This document shows, piece after piece, positions 1 to 10,200 of a stretch of DNA of 64,000 nucleotides. Numbering within the stretch: position 1 is the first letter of the stretch; each line of letters starts with the position of its first letter. A program made the position numbers and the translations under genes. Origin of the DNA: Ferrimonas balearica DSM 9799 (lineage in GTDB: Bacteria; Pseudomonadota; Gammaproteobacteria; Enterobacterales; Shewanellaceae); contig NC_014541.1 in NCBI RefSeq assembly GCF_000148645.1, positions 2,813,139 to 2,877,138 on the forward strand. The letters run 5' to 3'. Under the pieces are notes generated by a model. The model made no database searches. It was not told the DNA's origin and worked only from the letters and a program-made list of their open reading frames with translations.

Positions 1-66
1 CTCCAACCACCCCACTCCTCCCAGCAGGCACACAATCAGGCCTACGCTCTTTACACTCAATCGCAC
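1..66 (-). CDS. possible 5' end of a membrane or exported protein (partial)
   Basis: An open frame starts with GTG at 66 and runs off the window edge. Its 22 codons encode a basic start followed by a hydrophobic stretch (SVGLIVCLLGGVGWL), which looks like a signal peptide or membrane anchor. A strong Shine-Dalgarno sequence (GGGAGG) lies about 7 nt upstream. Only the N-terminus is visible, so no function can be given. It would be transcribed in the same direction as topA but beyond the topA terminator, so it is probably a separate unit. Confidence 0.35.
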   Translation of the reverse strand, partial: MRLSVKSVGLIVCLLGGVGWLE

Positions 67-346
67 ACTGTTCCCTCCCTGTTCCGTTCTGTGCGGTGCC
101 GATACCTCTTGCGAGCTATCAATAACGTTCCAGCTTTACCACGTTCAAACTTCAATGAGTGGCCCTGCTGAGCCGAACAGGCTCCTGTGTAACGCCAGCG
201 AACAGAAGTAAAGCGCTTAACAAATCAGAAGGTTGGGCAGGACGATGCGGTCAGCAGCGGAGGCCGCCCTGGTTGAAACCGTCGTGATGGAGAGAGGGGA
301 AGATGAGTGATCAGTGACGCCCGCCGGCAGCGCGCGCAGGGATAAC
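67..346. other. intergenic gap without a recognised gene
   Basis: The gap lies between topA and the partial gene at the window edge. I see one short hairpin (GAGCC/GGCTC near 171-185) but no convincing ORF, tRNA or operator. A promoter for the partial gene on the minus strand would be expected here, but I could not pick one with confidence. Confidence 0.4.
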
Positions 347-372
347 AAAAAAGCGCCCCGGAGGGCGCTTTT
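347..372 (-). terminator. topA intrinsic terminator
   Basis: An 8-bp stem (AAGCGCCC/GGGCGCTT) is followed on the minus strand by a T-run. It starts 3 nt after the topA stop codon. Confidence 0.85.
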
Positions 373-374
373 CA

Positions 375-3032
375 TTACTTCTTGGCTTTGCTCTTCTTGG
401 TCTGCTCTTCGACCCAGCGGCTGTTCTCGAACCGCGCAATCCAGCCAGTTGGTTTGCCATCGACTTCGGACGCAACGTACTGCTCCTTGGTCTTACGGCT
501 GAACTTCACCACCGCCGGATTGCCTTCCGGATCCGCTTGCGGCGCCTCAGCCAGGTAGTAGAACTTGGGCGAGATGCGGTCCTTGAAGCGCTTCAGCTCT
601 TCCACCTTGGGCGCGCGGGTTTCGCGGCTCTTGGGGAAGGTACTGGCAGCCAGGAACAGGCCAGCGGCACCGTCGCGCAGCACAAAGTGCGCATCGGACT
701 TTTCACAGGGCAGCTCCGGCAGTTGCACCGGGTCTTCCTTCGGCGGCGCCACTTCACCGTTCTTCAACAGTTTGCGGGTGTTCTTACAGCCGGTTTCCTT
801 GCTGTCAGTACAGGCGAAGTACTTACCAAAGCGGCCGTTCTTCAGCTCCATGTCGCTGCCACAACGGTCACATTCGATGATCGGGCCGTCGTAACCCTTG
901 ATCTTGAAGCTGCCGGTTTCCACCTCGTAGCCGTCGCACACCGGGTTGTTACCACACACGTGCAGCTTGCGGGTTTCGTCGATCAGGTAGCTGTCCATGG
1001 TGCTTTCGCACTTGCTGCAGCGACGCTTGGTCACCAGCGCGGCGGCTTCCTGATCATCCGAGGTGATCGCTTCAGCTTCCTCACCGGGAGTGAGGTTGAT
1101 GGTGGTTTTGCAGCGCTCTTTCGGCGGCAGAGCATAGCCACTGCAGCCGAGGAACACGCCGGTGGTAGCGGTGCGGATGCCCATCGGACGGCCACAGGTG
1201 GGACACGCGATGTCGGTCATCACCATCTGGTTGGCCCGCATACCGCCCTCTTCCGGGGCCAGCTCCGCCTGGGTCAGCTTCTCAGTAAAGTCGCTGTAGA
1301 ACTGGTCCAGAACCGCCTTCCACTCCAGCTTGCCCTGGGCGATTTTATCCAGGGTCTGCTCCATCTCCGCGGTGAAGTGGTAGTTGAGCAGGTCGGTGAA
1401 GTTTTCCACCAGGCGATCGGTGACGATCTCACCCATCTTCTCCGCGAAGAAACGGCGGTTCTCGACCCGTACGTAACCCCGGTCCTGGATGGTGGAGATG
1501 ATGCTGGCGTAGGTAGAGGGACGACCAATACCACGCTTCTCCAGCTCTTTTACCAGCGACGCTTCGTTAAAGCGCGCCACCGGCTTGGTGAAGTGTTGTT
1601 TCGGGTCCAGCGCCTTAAGGTCGAGCACATCGCCCACCTGCACCGCAGGCAGCATGGTGTCCTCGTCGCCCTTACGGCCCATCGGCGGCTGCACACGGGT
1701 CCAGCCATCAAACACCATGATGCGCCCTTTGGCTTTCAGCTCGTAGCTGCCCGCGGTGGCGGTCACGGTGGTGGAGTCGTACTTGGCCGGCACCATCTGA
1801 CAGGCCACGAACTGGCGCCAGATCAGTTCATACAAACGCTGAGCGTCACGCTCCATGGTGCTCAGGGTGGACGCCTTAACGTTCACATCGGACGGACGGA
1901 TCGCTTCGTGCGCTTCCTGTGCGCCCTGCTTCGCGCCGTACAGGTTGGGGCTGGAGGGCAGGTACTGGTTACCGAACTCCTGGCCAATGTAGCCCCGTAC
2001 ACTTTCCACCGCCTCTTTGCTCAGGTTGGTGGAGTCGGTACGCATATAGGTGATATGACCGGCTTCATACAGGCGCTGAGCCAAAGTCATGGTCTTCTTC
2101 ACCCCAAAACCCAGACGGGTACTGGCCGCCTGTTGCAGGGTGGAGGTGATAAAGGGGGCTGACGGCTTGCTGGAGCTCGGCTTATCTTCCCGGGCGCTGA
2201 TGGTGTAACGCGCCTCTTTCAGGGCGGAGACGGCCTTGTCGGCGTCGCCCTGGTTCACCATCTTCAGGGCTTCGCCATTAAAGCGGGCCACCTGCATACG
2301 CAGTGCATCACCGGAAGCGCTGGACAGGTCGGCGTGCAGATCCCAGTACTCTTCCGGGACAAAGGCACGAATTTCGCGCTCACGCTCAACCACCAGGCGT
2401 ACCGCAACGGACTGAACCCGGCCCGCTGACAGACCGCGCGCCAGCTTCTTCCAAAGCAGCGGTGACACCATAAAGCCCACCACCCGGTCGAGGAAACGAC
2501 GGGCCTGCTGGGCATCAACCTTGGCGTTATCGAGGTGCAGGGGATGAGAGAAGGCTTCCTGAATCGCAGACTTGGTGATCTCGTTGAACACCACGCGGCG
2601 GTAACGTTCCGGGTCACCACCAATCACCTCCTGGAGGTGCCAGGCGATCGCTTCCCCTTCTCTATCCAAATCCGTTGCGAGATAGACGGTGTCGGCTTTT
2701 TCCGCCAGGGTTTGCAGCTCTTTCACCACCTTCTCTTTGCCGGGCAGCACTTGATAGTTGGCGGCCCAGCCATGCTCGGGGTCGATCCCCATGCGACCGA
2801 TCAGGCTTTGATAGTCGCGCTCACGCTTATAGGCCGCCTTGGCTTCCGGGTCCATCTTGCGCACCTCTGCGGGCGTCTTCGACGGCGGGGCTTTTTCAGC
2901 GGCCTGACCGCCAGAAGTCGGCAGGTCACGGATGTGACCAACGGAGGACTTAACGACGAAGTCCTTGCCGAGATACTTGTTGATGGTTTTCGCCTTGGCT
3001 GGCGACTCCACAATTACCAGGGATTTGCCCAT
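375..3032 (-). CDS. topA: DNA topoisomerase I (type IA)
   Basis: TopA relaxes negative supercoils by cutting one DNA strand through a 5'-phosphotyrosine. The protein is 885 aa, close to the 865 aa of E. coli TopA. An N-terminal Toprim domain is visible ([12 protein letters not shown]; acidic triad in DLDREGEA near residues 121-128). The catalytic Tyr329 lies in the [12 protein letters not shown] motif. Three C-terminal zinc-ribbon modules with CxxC pairs begin at [18 protein letters not shown] and CDRCGSDME. The frame stays open further upstream, but I chose the start at [13 protein letters not shown] because the family begins there. A good promoter lies about 50 nt upstream. It is monocistronic, with its own terminator. 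Confidence 0.97.
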   Translation of the reverse strand: MGKSLVIVESPAKAKTINKYLGKDFVVKSSVGHIRDLPTSGGQAAEKAPPSKTPAEVRKMDPEAKAAYKRERDYQSLIGRMGIDPEHGWAANYQVLPGKEKVVKELQTLAEKADTVYLATDLDREGEAIAWHLQEVIGGDPERYRRVVFNEITKSAIQEAFSHPLHLDNAKVDAQQARRFLDRVVGFMVSPLLWKKLARGLSAGRVQSVAVRLVVEREREIRAFVPEEYWDLHADLSSASGDALRMQVARFNGEALKMVNQGDADKAVSALKEARYTISAREDKPSSSKPSAPFITSTLQQAASTRLGFGVKKTMTLAQRLYEAGHITYMRTDSTNLSKEAVESVRGYIGQEFGNQYLPSSPNLYGAKQGAQEAHEAIRPSDVNVKASTLSTMERDAQRLYELIWRQFVACQMVPAKYDSTTVTATAGSYELKAKGRIMVFDGWTRVQPPMGRKGDEDTMLPAVQVGDVLDLKALDPKQHFTKPVARFNEASLVKELEKRGIGRPSTYASIISTIQDRGYVRVENRRFFAEKMGEIVTDRLVENFTDLLNYHFTAEMEQTLDKIAQGKLEWKAVLDQFYSDFTEKLTQAELAPEEGGMRANQMVMTDIACPTCGRPMGIRTATTGVFLGCSGYALPPKERCKTTINLTPGEEAEAITSDDQEAAALVTKRRCSKCESTMDSYLIDETRKLHVCGNNPVCDGYEVETGSFKIKGYDGPIIECDRCGSDMELKNGRFGKYFACTDSKETGCKNTRKLLKNGEVAPPKEDPVQLPELPCEKSDAHFVLRDGAAGLFLAASTFPKSRETRAPKVEELKRFKDRISPKFYYLAEAPQADPEGNPAVVKFSRKTKEQYVASEVDGKPTGWIARFENSRWVEEQTKKSKAKK

Positions 3033-3081
3033 AGCTACGGGATGAGACCTTTTTGTCAGCGTTGGAAGAGAATTGGCACCA

Positions 3082-3110
3082 TATATAGTGGCATGAGGCG
3101 GGAGATTCAA
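3082..3110 (-). promoter_or_regulatory. topA promoter (sigma70-type)
   Basis: Read on the minus strand: TTGAAT, 17-nt spacer, TATATA, ending about 50 nt before the topA start. It was identified by eye from hexamers and spacing. A supercoiling-sensitive promoter would be expected for topA, but this cannot be read from sequence alone. Confidence 0.6.
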
Positions 3111-3267
3111 CCCTAGTGTCCATGGATGCCAAGCACTTAGACGCTTTTTGTCCAGTTAAAAAATTTTTTGAGACTAAAAACGCAATTCCAAAAAGTAGTA
3201 ATGCATCGGTCAGCCACAAGCAAGAAATAGTTATGCAGATGTTGCCACTGACTCAATTGCACACCGC

Positions 3268-3295
3268 TTGAGCAGTGCCGCAATGCACGTATACT
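3268..3295 (+). promoter_or_regulatory. candidate astB promoter
   Basis: TTGAGC, 16-nt spacer, TATACT, about 105 nt upstream of the astB start. I saw no clear ArgR box in the 368-bp topA-astB gap. The rest of that gap holds only an AT-rich stretch near 3155-3185. Confidence 0.5.
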
Positions 3296-3400
3296 GGCGG
3301 GAAATTCCACGAGCTGTCGCGTTGGATCCGTCCTTCTCTGTATTCCCCTTATTCGCGGCGCCGGACCACGCCAGAAGCAGCCCCGTTCATAGGAAGAACC

Positions 3401-4738
3401 ATGAAACATATCGAAGCGAATTTTGATGGGCTGGTGGGCCCGACTCACAACTACGCCGGATTGTCGTTTGGCAATGTCGCGTCCCAGAGCAATGCCGCCG
3501 CCATCTCAAACCCCAAGTCTGCCGCCCTGCAGGGTCTGGCCAAGATGAAAGCGCTGCACGATATGGGCATGACCCAGGGCGTGCTGGCGCCCCAGCAGCG
3601 CCCCGACCTGAACATGCTGCGCCGTATCGGCTTCTCCGGCAGCGACGCTCAGGTGCTGGATAAGGCGTATCGCGATGCTCCGGCGATCCTGCGGGCGGCC
3701 TACTCGGCCTCCAGCATGTGGACCGCCAATGCCGCCACCGTCTCCCCCAGTGCCGACAGCGCGGATAATAAGGTGCACTTTACCCCGGCCAACCTGGTGA
3801 ATAAGTTCCACCGCTCCATTGAGCCGGAGGTCACCGGCCGTATCCTGCGCGCCACTTTTGCCGACACCAGTCACTTTGCCCACCATCAGCACCTGCCGGA
3901 GCACGACCAGTTTGGTGACGAAGGCGCCGCCAACCACACCCGCCTGTGCCGCCAGTACGGTGACGAGGGCCTGCAACTGTTTGTTTACGGTCGTTACGGG
4001 TTCGACCTAAGCAAACCCGCGCCTCAGCGCTACCCGGCCCGACAAACCCGGGAAGCCAGCGAGGCGGTGGCGCGGCTGCATCAGTTGGGCGAGCACAACA
4101 CCGTCTACATCCAGCAAAACCCGGATGTGATTGACCAGGGTGTGTTCCACAACGACGTGATCGCGGTGGGCAACCAGAATGTGCTGTTCTACCACCAGCA
4201 GGCGTTCCTCAACACCGAATCAGCTCTGGCGGAGATCCGCGCCAAGTTCGGTGACAGCCCGCTGCACTTCATTGAAGTGGGGACCGATCAGGTCAGCGTT
4301 CAGGATGCGGTGAAGAGCTACCTGTTCAACACCCAAATCCTGACCCTGCCCAGCGGCGAGATGGCCATCATCGCGCCCACCGAGTGCCGCGAGAATCCGG
4401 CCGTCTACGCCTACCTGAACCAGCTGCTGGAGCAGAATACGCCGATCCGCCACGTCCACTACTTCGACGTAAAGCAGAGCATGCAAAACGGTGGCGGCCC
4501 CGCCTGTCTGCGTCTGCGGGTCGCCCTGTCCGAACAGGAAAAGGCGGCAGTGAACCCCCACAGCCTGATGAGCGACAGCAAATATGCGGAACTGACCGCC
4601 TGGGTCGAGAAGCATTACCGCGACCGACTGACGGCAGAGGACCTGCGTGACCCGCAGCTGGTGGTGGAATCCCACCAGGCTCTGGACCAGCTGACCCAGA
4701 TCCTCAATCTCGGCAGCGTCTATCCGTTCCAGCGCTGA
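3401..4738 (+). CDS. astB: N-succinylarginine dihydrolase
   Basis: AstB converts N2-succinylarginine to N2-succinylornithine, ammonia and CO2, the second step of the arginine succinyltransferase (AST) pathway. The protein is 445 aa, against 447 in E. coli. Diagnostic segments are the N-terminal [19 protein letters not shown] and the active-site Cys in [10 protein letters not shown] near the C-terminus, with conserved histidines in the HFAHHQH and LHFIEVG regions. The start at [10 protein letters not shown] is preceded by AGGAAG; an upstream in-frame extension is not conserved. The gene stands alone here: astC, astA, astD and astE are not in the window, so the pathway genes must be dispersed or located elsewhere. 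Confidence 0.95.
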   Translation: MKHIEANFDGLVGPTHNYAGLSFGNVASQSNAAAISNPKSAALQGLAKMKALHDMGMTQGVLAPQQRPDLNMLRRIGFSGSDAQVLDKAYRDAPAILRAAYSASSMWTANAATVSPSADSADNKVHFTPANLVNKFHRSIEPEVTGRILRATFADTSHFAHHQHLPEHDQFGDEGAANHTRLCRQYGDEGLQLFVYGRYGFDLSKPAPQRYPARQTREASEAVARLHQLGEHNTVYIQQNPDVIDQGVFHNDVIAVGNQNVLFYHQQAFLNTESALAEIRAKFGDSPLHFIEVGTDQVSVQDAVKSYLFNTQILTLPSGEMAIIAPTECRENPAVYAYLNQLLEQNTPIRHVHYFDVKQSMQNGGGPACLRLRVALSEQEKAAVNPHSLMSDSKYAELTAWVEKHYRDRLTAEDLRDPQLVVESHQALDQLTQILNLGSVYPFQR

Positions 4739-4745
4739 GCCAACC

Positions 4746-4773
4746 AAAAAAGGCGCCGAAAGGCGCCTTTTTT
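4746..4773. terminator. bidirectional terminator between astB and the CHAT gene
   Basis: An AGGCGCC/GGCGCCT stem flanked by an A-run and a T-run can end both the plus-strand astB transcript and the minus-strand CHAT transcript. Confidence 0.85.
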
Positions 4774-4789
4774 CTTTTATCCCCGCGGG

Positions 4790-7081
4790 TTAACGACTCT
4801 CACCGGTCAGCTGGAACGCCGCCCAGTAGAACGGGTGGGGGTACTTTTCCCGGGTGTGCATCTGGGCTTCGCGCAGCGCCACCACCTTATCTCCCCCTTT
4901 CAGGCGGGCGTAAAAATCCGCCATCAGCAATGCGGTGGAGGTGTCCTCCACCGGCCAGAGGCTGGACACCACCGAATCGGCCCCGGCAAACAGGAACCCC
5001 CGGTTCAGTCCCACTACGTCATCCCCAGAGCGCACATCCCCCAACCCGGTCTCACAGGCGGACAGGGTGACCAGGTCGGCGTTCAGCTGCAAACCGTACA
5101 GCTCACCGAGGGTCAGGCTGCCATCATGCTGCGCATCGGCCGCCAGCATCAGGCGGGAATCCAGAGGGTTACTGGCGTTAAACTCGCCGTGGCTGGCGAA
5201 GTGCAACATGGCATATTGCGGGCCCTGCTGGCGGACGGCAGTTTCGGTGGCCTGCTCGCGCAACAGGACTTGTCCCTGCTGCCACTGCCGCGCGATCACC
5301 TGAGCTTCATACTCCGCCCCGGGCAGTGCCATCTCCGCGTCGTTCAGGTCCGGGTTCCCCAGCACCAGCAGCCGCCCGCTGGCCTGCTGCTTCCCCAGAT
5401 AGGCCAGCACCGACGCACTGGGCAGCAAGCGAGTGGCCCAGCGGTCCACCACAAAACGGCGCCCGTCATGCAGCGCGTTAAAGGGCAGGTAGTGCAGTGA
5501 ACCGTGGGGCACCACCAACAGCTCCTGGCCGACCAGTGCCGCCTCAACCGGTGCCACCAGCTGCTGGTACAGCGCCTGCGCAGGCTCACGCCACTCATCA
5601 CCGGTCAGCATCAGGGCTTCCCGAAAAGCGGCTATGCGCTGATCCAGTTGCCCCGCGTCCAGCTTGACCGCGCTCAGCTGCTCGGCCGAGAGCACAAACG
5701 CGACCAGCTGATCGCCCTGCCAATAGTACTCCAGCATCACCTCTTCCGGCCCCAGCCGGGCCCGGATGGCCGCCACGTCGAGGCTGTCGACGTTAACCAG
5801 CGATGCCAACTCCGGATACTCGCTGCGCAGCTGCTGAGCGGCCACATTATTACTGCGGGTACGGTCACCGGAAGTGGCCTTCTGCTGGGTACGTTCGTAC
5901 TCCTGCGCCGCTTTGAGTAACTGGCTGGCACGGGGGTCTACCGACTGCTCCAGAGTCTCGCGGCTGGCCAGCATATCCACCAGGGCGCGGGATTTGGCTT
6001 TTTCGGCGTAAGACAGCGCCTGTTCCGCCTGCCCCTGCTCCACCAGAATGTCGATCAGCAGCGCGTAGACCTTCTGCTTATCGTTGGCGAACGCCATCTT
6101 GCTGTGGTCGCTGCTGAAGTCACGCCGCTGGCTCTCAATGATCTCGACCGCGCGCTCCAGCTTGCTGATGGCCAGATCCGGCTGGCCGGATGCCCGGTAT
6201 GCACGTCCAAAGTGATAAAAATAGGACCAGTGGCGATAGTGGCTGCTGCGAATCACGATCTCCTCACCGTCAAACTCGTTCAGGTGATCAATCGCCGCCT
6301 CGCTGCGCCCCTGGGCCAGCTCGCCCAGTGCCAGATAGTAAGGCCGGGGGGTGATGGGATCCTGGGTCATGTCCACCAGGGCGCTGGTGCCAAAGCTGGT
6401 GATGAGATCCATGGTATCCGCCAGGGTGTCAGCCACGGTGTCCTCGTCCTGCAGGAACAGGTTTGCCGCCTTCTGATACTCGCCCATCGCTTCATAGCCG
6501 TTCGCCAGCCAGCTGTATCCGGTATGACGGAATAACCGGGGCTCCCCTCTCAGCCACACCAGTTCCTCATCCAACGCCACCTCAGCCTGGGCCGATTGCT
6601 CCGGTTGCCCCAACTGTTGGTGCAGATAGCGCTGCTTTTGCAGCGTCAGCATCCGCATCAGGCGGGCCCAGCCGCCATAAAGGCTGCTGGATGCCAGCTC
6701 CGGCTCTCTGGAGAGCGTCAGCACCTTCTCGTTCAGTGCCAGCGCCCCCCACAAGTCACCGTGGTTCATCCGATAATCCGCCACCGCGCCGTAAGAGCTC
6801 AGCAGGTAGTAGCGGTTTTCCGGGTCTTCCACCTGTTCGAAGCGCCGGATATGAGCCTGAAAACACTGATTGGCCGACTCCATTTTACCGGCACTGGCGT
6901 ACACGCCACAGAGCATGATCAGGTCGTCGTACGCCATGGTATTGAAGGCCGCCTTGCCCCCGTGTTTCTGGATATACGCCTCTTCGGTGCCATTGTTCAT
7001 CGCCAACGCCGCATCCAGTGAGCTGCACCCCGGCAGCCAAGCCACCAAGGCCAGTGCCGCCAAAAGCCGTAATGCTGTCAT
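4790..7081 (-). CDS. CHAT-domain caspase-like lipoprotein with TPR-like repeats
   Basis: This 763-aa protein starts with a lipoprotein signal peptide (lipobox LPGC, Ser at +2), which predicts sorting to the outer membrane. A long helical region (about residues 40-440) carries TPR-like units such as GRAYRASGQPDLAISKLERA. The C-terminal CHAT domain (about 480-763) keeps the caspase-like dyad: His631 in HFASHGEF and Cys676 in TLSACETG. CHAT proteins are proteases of the caspase/separase clan; the best-studied one, in type III-E CRISPR systems, also couples TPR to CHAT. It lies 10 nt downstream of an OmpA-domain gene with a good SD (AGGAGGACAGG), so the two are probably co-transcribed. Substrate and trigger are unknown. 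Confidence 0.85.
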   Translation of the reverse strand: MTALRLLAALALVAWLPGCSSLDAALAMNNGTEEAYIQKHGGKAAFNTMAYDDLIMLCGVYASAGKMESANQCFQAHIRRFEQVEDPENRYYLLSSYGAVADYRMNHGDLWGALALNEKVLTLSREPELASSSLYGGWARLMRMLTLQKQRYLHQQLGQPEQSAQAEVALDEELVWLRGEPRLFRHTGYSWLANGYEAMGEYQKAANLFLQDEDTVADTLADTMDLITSFGTSALVDMTQDPITPRPYYLALGELAQGRSEAAIDHLNEFDGEEIVIRSSHYRHWSYFYHFGRAYRASGQPDLAISKLERAVEIIESQRRDFSSDHSKMAFANDKQKVYALLIDILVEQGQAEQALSYAEKAKSRALVDMLASRETLEQSVDPRASQLLKAAQEYERTQQKATSGDRTRSNNVAAQQLRSEYPELASLVNVDSLDVAAIRARLGPEEVMLEYYWQGDQLVAFVLSAEQLSAVKLDAGQLDQRIAAFREALMLTGDEWREPAQALYQQLVAPVEAALVGQELLVVPHGSLHYLPFNALHDGRRFVVDRWATRLLPSASVLAYLGKQQASGRLLVLGNPDLNDAEMALPGAEYEAQVIARQWQQGQVLLREQATETAVRQQGPQYAMLHFASHGEFNASNPLDSRLMLAADAQHDGSLTLGELYGLQLNADLVTLSACETGLGDVRSGDDVVGLNRGFLFAGADSVVSSLWPVEDTSTALLMADFYARLKGGDKVVALREAQMHTREKYPHPFYWAAFQLTGESR

Positions 7082-7091
7082 CCTGTCCTCC

Positions 7092-7706
7092 TCAATCCTT
7101 TTCCGGAGCTTCCAATCGCTGTACTTCCACCCGTCGATTCTGCTGCTTACCCTGACGCTCGTGATTGGACGCCAGTGGCGTGGTTTCGCCGAAGCCCACC
7201 ACTTTCAGCTGGTCGGGCGTCAGTGAGGTGTGCTGCAACAGGTAATCACGCACCGTGTTGGCCCGCCGCAGGCTGAGCCCCAGGTTATATTCCTCATCGC
7301 CATCGGCATCGGTATGGCCGGCTATCAGGAAGGCTTGTCCGTTAAAGCGGGGATCGGTCAGGGCGTCGCCCAGAGTCTGCACCAGCGCGAGCGAACTCGG
7401 CCGCAACCGGGCAGAACCACTGTCAAACTCAATGCTCAGGTCAATGGTGCTGGCCAGGGCTGGCAGTTGCGCCACGGTGGTGTCCCCTTGCGGGGTTTTG
7501 ACCCGCACCAGCCCCCGGGTGTTGGCCGGCGTCGCCGTACTGCCACGCAGGCGTCGGGGTAACGGCTTGCCCTGGGAGTTGTCGCCTCGGTGAGGTTGGC
7601 TGAGCTGTTCAACAATGGCGGTCCGGGAGGGGGTCTCAGGGCCATTGGCGGCTACGCTGGTGCTGGCCAGCACGGTGAGTAAGCCAGTCAGTAAGACGGC
7701 ACGCAT
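7092..7706 (-). CDS. OmpA-family peptidoglycan-binding protein
   Basis: This 204-aa protein has a Sec signal peptide (MRAVLLTGLLTVLASTSVAANG), a roughly 70-residue linker, and a C-terminal OmpA/MotB domain of about 110 residues. The motif AGHTDADGDEEYNLGLSLRRA and the ending NRRVEVQRLE are typical of this fold. Such domains bind diaminopimelate-containing peptidoglycan through conserved Asp and Arg residues. There is no N-terminal beta-barrel, so it is probably a periplasmic cell-wall anchor rather than a porin. It is the first gene of a two-gene unit with the CHAT lipoprotein, suggesting that they work together at the envelope. Confidence 0.85.
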   Translation of the reverse strand: MRAVLLTGLLTVLASTSVAANGPETPSRTAIVEQLSQPHRGDNSQGKPLPRRLRGSTATPANTRGLVRVKTPQGDTTVAQLPALASTIDLSIEFDSGSARLRPSSLALVQTLGDALTDPRFNGQAFLIAGHTDADGDEEYNLGLSLRRANTVRDYLLQHTSLTPDQLKVVGFGETTPLASNHERQGKQQNRRVEVQRLEAPEKD

Positions 7707-7852
7707 GGTGGGTTCCTATGTGGTTGTCCAACGTCTTCGCGACCGGGCGACGCCCACATTCGACACAGGCTGCACGCTGTGACGACCTCAATGCAGAACG
7801 CGTCAGGGACGCGTTGGGATGGCGAAACCGCAATAACGCCTCCCGGTAAAGC

Positions 7853-7879
7853 AAAAAGGCACCCGGTTGGGTGCCTTTC
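7853..7879 (-). terminator. terminator of the Ig-like lipoprotein gene
   Basis: A GGCACCC/GGGTGCC hairpin is followed by T residues on the minus strand, 13 nt after the stop codon. It separates the lipoprotein gene from the OmpA-CHAT pair. Confidence 0.75.
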
Positions 7880-7891
7880 TCGGTTCTCGAC

Positions 7892-9985
7892 TCAGGGTGC
7901 CGGCACGATGGCGACCGAGTCGCTGGCGTACACCCCTTTGCTGGTCTCAAGTTCCACCCGCAGGGTGCCGAAGCCTTCAGAGGTGTCGACATCCACGGAG
8001 AACTGGCCACCGCCGCAACTGCTGCGCATGTCGGCCAACACAGTACCTTCGTTGTTGACGTGGTAGATCGCCGCAGAGGTGCTGAGCTGAGTGAAGCTGT
8101 TGCGACCGGCGGTTTTCAGCGGGTCATCCGGGCTGAAGGTCACACCGGTGCCATAGGGCAGCGGGTTCCAGGTGCCGTCGATCGCGATGTCCACCGCACA
8201 GGCCACGGCCACACCGGGGTCTTCGTAGTCATCAGCCCTCATAAAGGTGTCGGTGGTGTTGTTCCAGCAATCAAACCCGTTATTGCCATCGCCATCCTCA
8301 TCCGCGCTGTCGCGCTTGCAGAAGAATACGGTGGGGCTGACCCCGGCCATGACAATCACCGCAGAATCATTGACGTCGACCAGTTCCTGGTTGCACTGGC
8401 CACCGGACAGCGCGCTTCCCTGACAGAGGATGCCGTTGTACTGGCCGTCGGCGTCGTTGAAAGCGCCGTCGCTGTTGCGGTCAATCAGCTGCTCCATCTG
8501 ATCAAACTCGCCATCCTCGTTCTCGTCCACGTAGGCTTCATGTTCATCAAAGCGAGCATCGTACTCACCCTGGTCAAACAGGCCGTTACCGTTCTGGTCG
8601 ATAAAGGACTCTTCACCCTCGGCAAAAGCCAGCAGGGTGACCCGGGCATTGTCCGGACGGATATCCTGCGAGCGCCACTTCACTGAACACTGGCCTCCAA
8701 GCGTCAGGCAGCGGGACTCAATCGCGCCGCCTTCGGTCACAAAGGAGATCGCCGTACCATCCGGCACCGGGTTATTAAAGTGGTCCGCTGCCAGCACCAT
8801 GACATCAACAATCACGTTGTCATAACGCCAGGCCTCCGGGTTGGCCACAGAAAGGCTCAGCGAGTAGCTGTCCTTATCCGGCAGGCCGGTACCAATGCTC
8901 AGCTCTTTTGAGACACTGGCGATCACCGGGTCGCTGCCCATCACTTCCGCCTGCACCCGCACGGAACCGGGCAGGTTGCCCGCCCGCAGGGTGGTGGAGA
9001 CTTCGCCTTCGCTGTTGGTGCGGGCCTGGATGGGGCTCATCGCCACCTTGTCGGCACCACTGGCCAGGATGAAGTCCACATCGACGCCCTGCTTGGCGCG
9101 GCCGGATTCATCCAGCACCTGGAAGGTCACCACAGCGCTGGTGTCGCCACCGGACCCGTCCAGCTGCAGGTAATCCGGGGTGCTGGAGACAAACTTGATG
9201 CTGGCCACCGGCGAGGTAGCCAGGGAAACGTTAACGCTGTCGCTGGCCACATCGGTGCCCAGAGTCAGTGTGGCGGTGATCTGGTCCTGCTGATCGCAAC
9301 CGGTGGGCTTGTAGGTGGCAATGGCCTGGCCATCTTTGGCGATCACGGAAGCGTCGATCTCGGCTTTGTCCGTCAGGCTGCAGGTGGAGGAGAAGCTCAC
9401 CTCCAGTGGCTCGCCATAGGGCTGGCCATCGACGGTCAGATTGGCGACCACGGCAAGGGTAGAGCCGTCGGCCAGGGTTTCGCCTTCGCCCAGCGCGGTG
9501 CTGAGGGCCAGCTCCACGTCGATGGCGTTGATCTCAGCAAACATGCTTGCGGTGGCATCCACGTACTTACCACTGACGGTAACAATGCCTTCACTGTCGG
9601 ACGCCAGCAGGCGCAGCAGGGCAACGCCACTGGCGTCGGTCAGTACCCGGCCATCGGAGGGGATCAGCACCCCTTTGTCGGTGCTGACTTCCACCAGTTC
9701 ACCCACCACAGCGGTCTCATCACGCTTGGCAACAAGCTGGATCAGGGCGGGCTTCTGAACATCGAAACTGGAGGATTCGGTACACCCTTCGGTGGAGGTG
9801 GCGGCGGAGTCTGGACAGGTCCACATGGTCATCGCCAGAGTGTGAACCGCGGTGGCGGGTGGGTTGGTGGGGTCAACGGGGCCAGCGCCCGGATCCGAGC
9901 CGCCCGCTTCCAGTGAACCGCCCCCGCTGCAACCAGCCATAACCAATGCGCCGGCAAACAAAAGTGGCAAGTGAGTTAGCCTCAT
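7892..9985 (-). CDS. large Ig-like (Big-type) lipoprotein with calcium-loop-like repeats
   Basis: This predicted surface or outer-membrane lipoprotein has 697 aa. The lipobox is VMAGC, followed by a Gly/Ser-rich linker. Several bacterial Ig-like (Big/invasin-type) repeats follow, recognisable from phrases such as VSTDKGVLIPSDGRVLTDASG and VDFILASGADKVAMSPIQART. Around residues 465-570 is a run of Asp-rich loops (DQNGNGLFD, DENEDGEFD, DRNSDGAFN, DEDGDGNNG) that resemble EF-hand or dockerin calcium loops. I chose the MRLTHLPLL start because ACAGGA lies 8 nt upstream; another Met is 3 codons earlier. The gene is monocistronic. The role is unknown; adhesion or protein display fits the architecture. 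Confidence 0.75.
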   Translation of the reverse strand: MRLTHLPLLFAGALVMAGCSGGGSLEAGGSDPGAGPVDPTNPPATAVHTLAMTMWTCPDSAATSTEGCTESSSFDVQKPALIQLVAKRDETAVVGELVEVSTDKGVLIPSDGRVLTDASGVALLRLLASDSEGIVTVSGKYVDATASMFAEINAIDVELALSTALGEGETLADGSTLAVVANLTVDGQPYGEPLEVSFSSTCSLTDKAEIDASVIAKDGQAIATYKPTGCDQQDQITATLTLGTDVASDSVNVSLATSPVASIKFVSSTPDYLQLDGSGGDTSAVVTFQVLDESGRAKQGVDVDFILASGADKVAMSPIQARTNSEGEVSTTLRAGNLPGSVRVQAEVMGSDPVIASVSKELSIGTGLPDKDSYSLSLSVANPEAWRYDNVIVDVMVLAADHFNNPVPDGTAISFVTEGGAIESRCLTLGGQCSVKWRSQDIRPDNARVTLLAFAEGEESFIDQNGNGLFDQGEYDARFDEHEAYVDENEDGEFDQMEQLIDRNSDGAFNDADGQYNGILCQGSALSGGQCNQELVDVNDSAVIVMAGVSPTVFFCKRDSADEDGDGNNGFDCWNNTTDTFMRADDYEDPGVAVACAVDIAIDGTWNPLPYGTGVTFSPDDPLKTAGRNSFTQLSTSAAIYHVNNEGTVLADMRSSCGGGQFSVDVDTSEGFGTLRVELETSKGVYASDSVAIVPAP

Positions 9986-10200
9986 CGCAAACATCCTGTA
10001 ATCTTTAGGTGAGCTTTTAATATCCCTTAAGCAACCCATAGATTAATTTATACTCTTTTAAAATCCACACTTTATTTTCAATCGGCGACCCCGTTTAACA
10101 CGGGACCGCATTTTGCTACCTTTTCGGGGTTTTTCCCAACACGGGGTTCTTGCTAGGCTAACCCCGAAGATAAAAACGATAAAATTGTTAAGGAAGTTAC

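Noticed and set aside
537-2162. 541-codon frame antisense to topA
   Set aside because: Composition (His/Leu/Gln/Arg-rich, no domains) and overlap with topA indicate an antisense shadow.
10040-10200. GC-rich partial dyads (CCCCG...CGGGG) before the DAACS gene
   Set aside because: A similar motif occurs before yciK near 15692, but the arms are short and imperfect and I could not define an operator or riboswitch.
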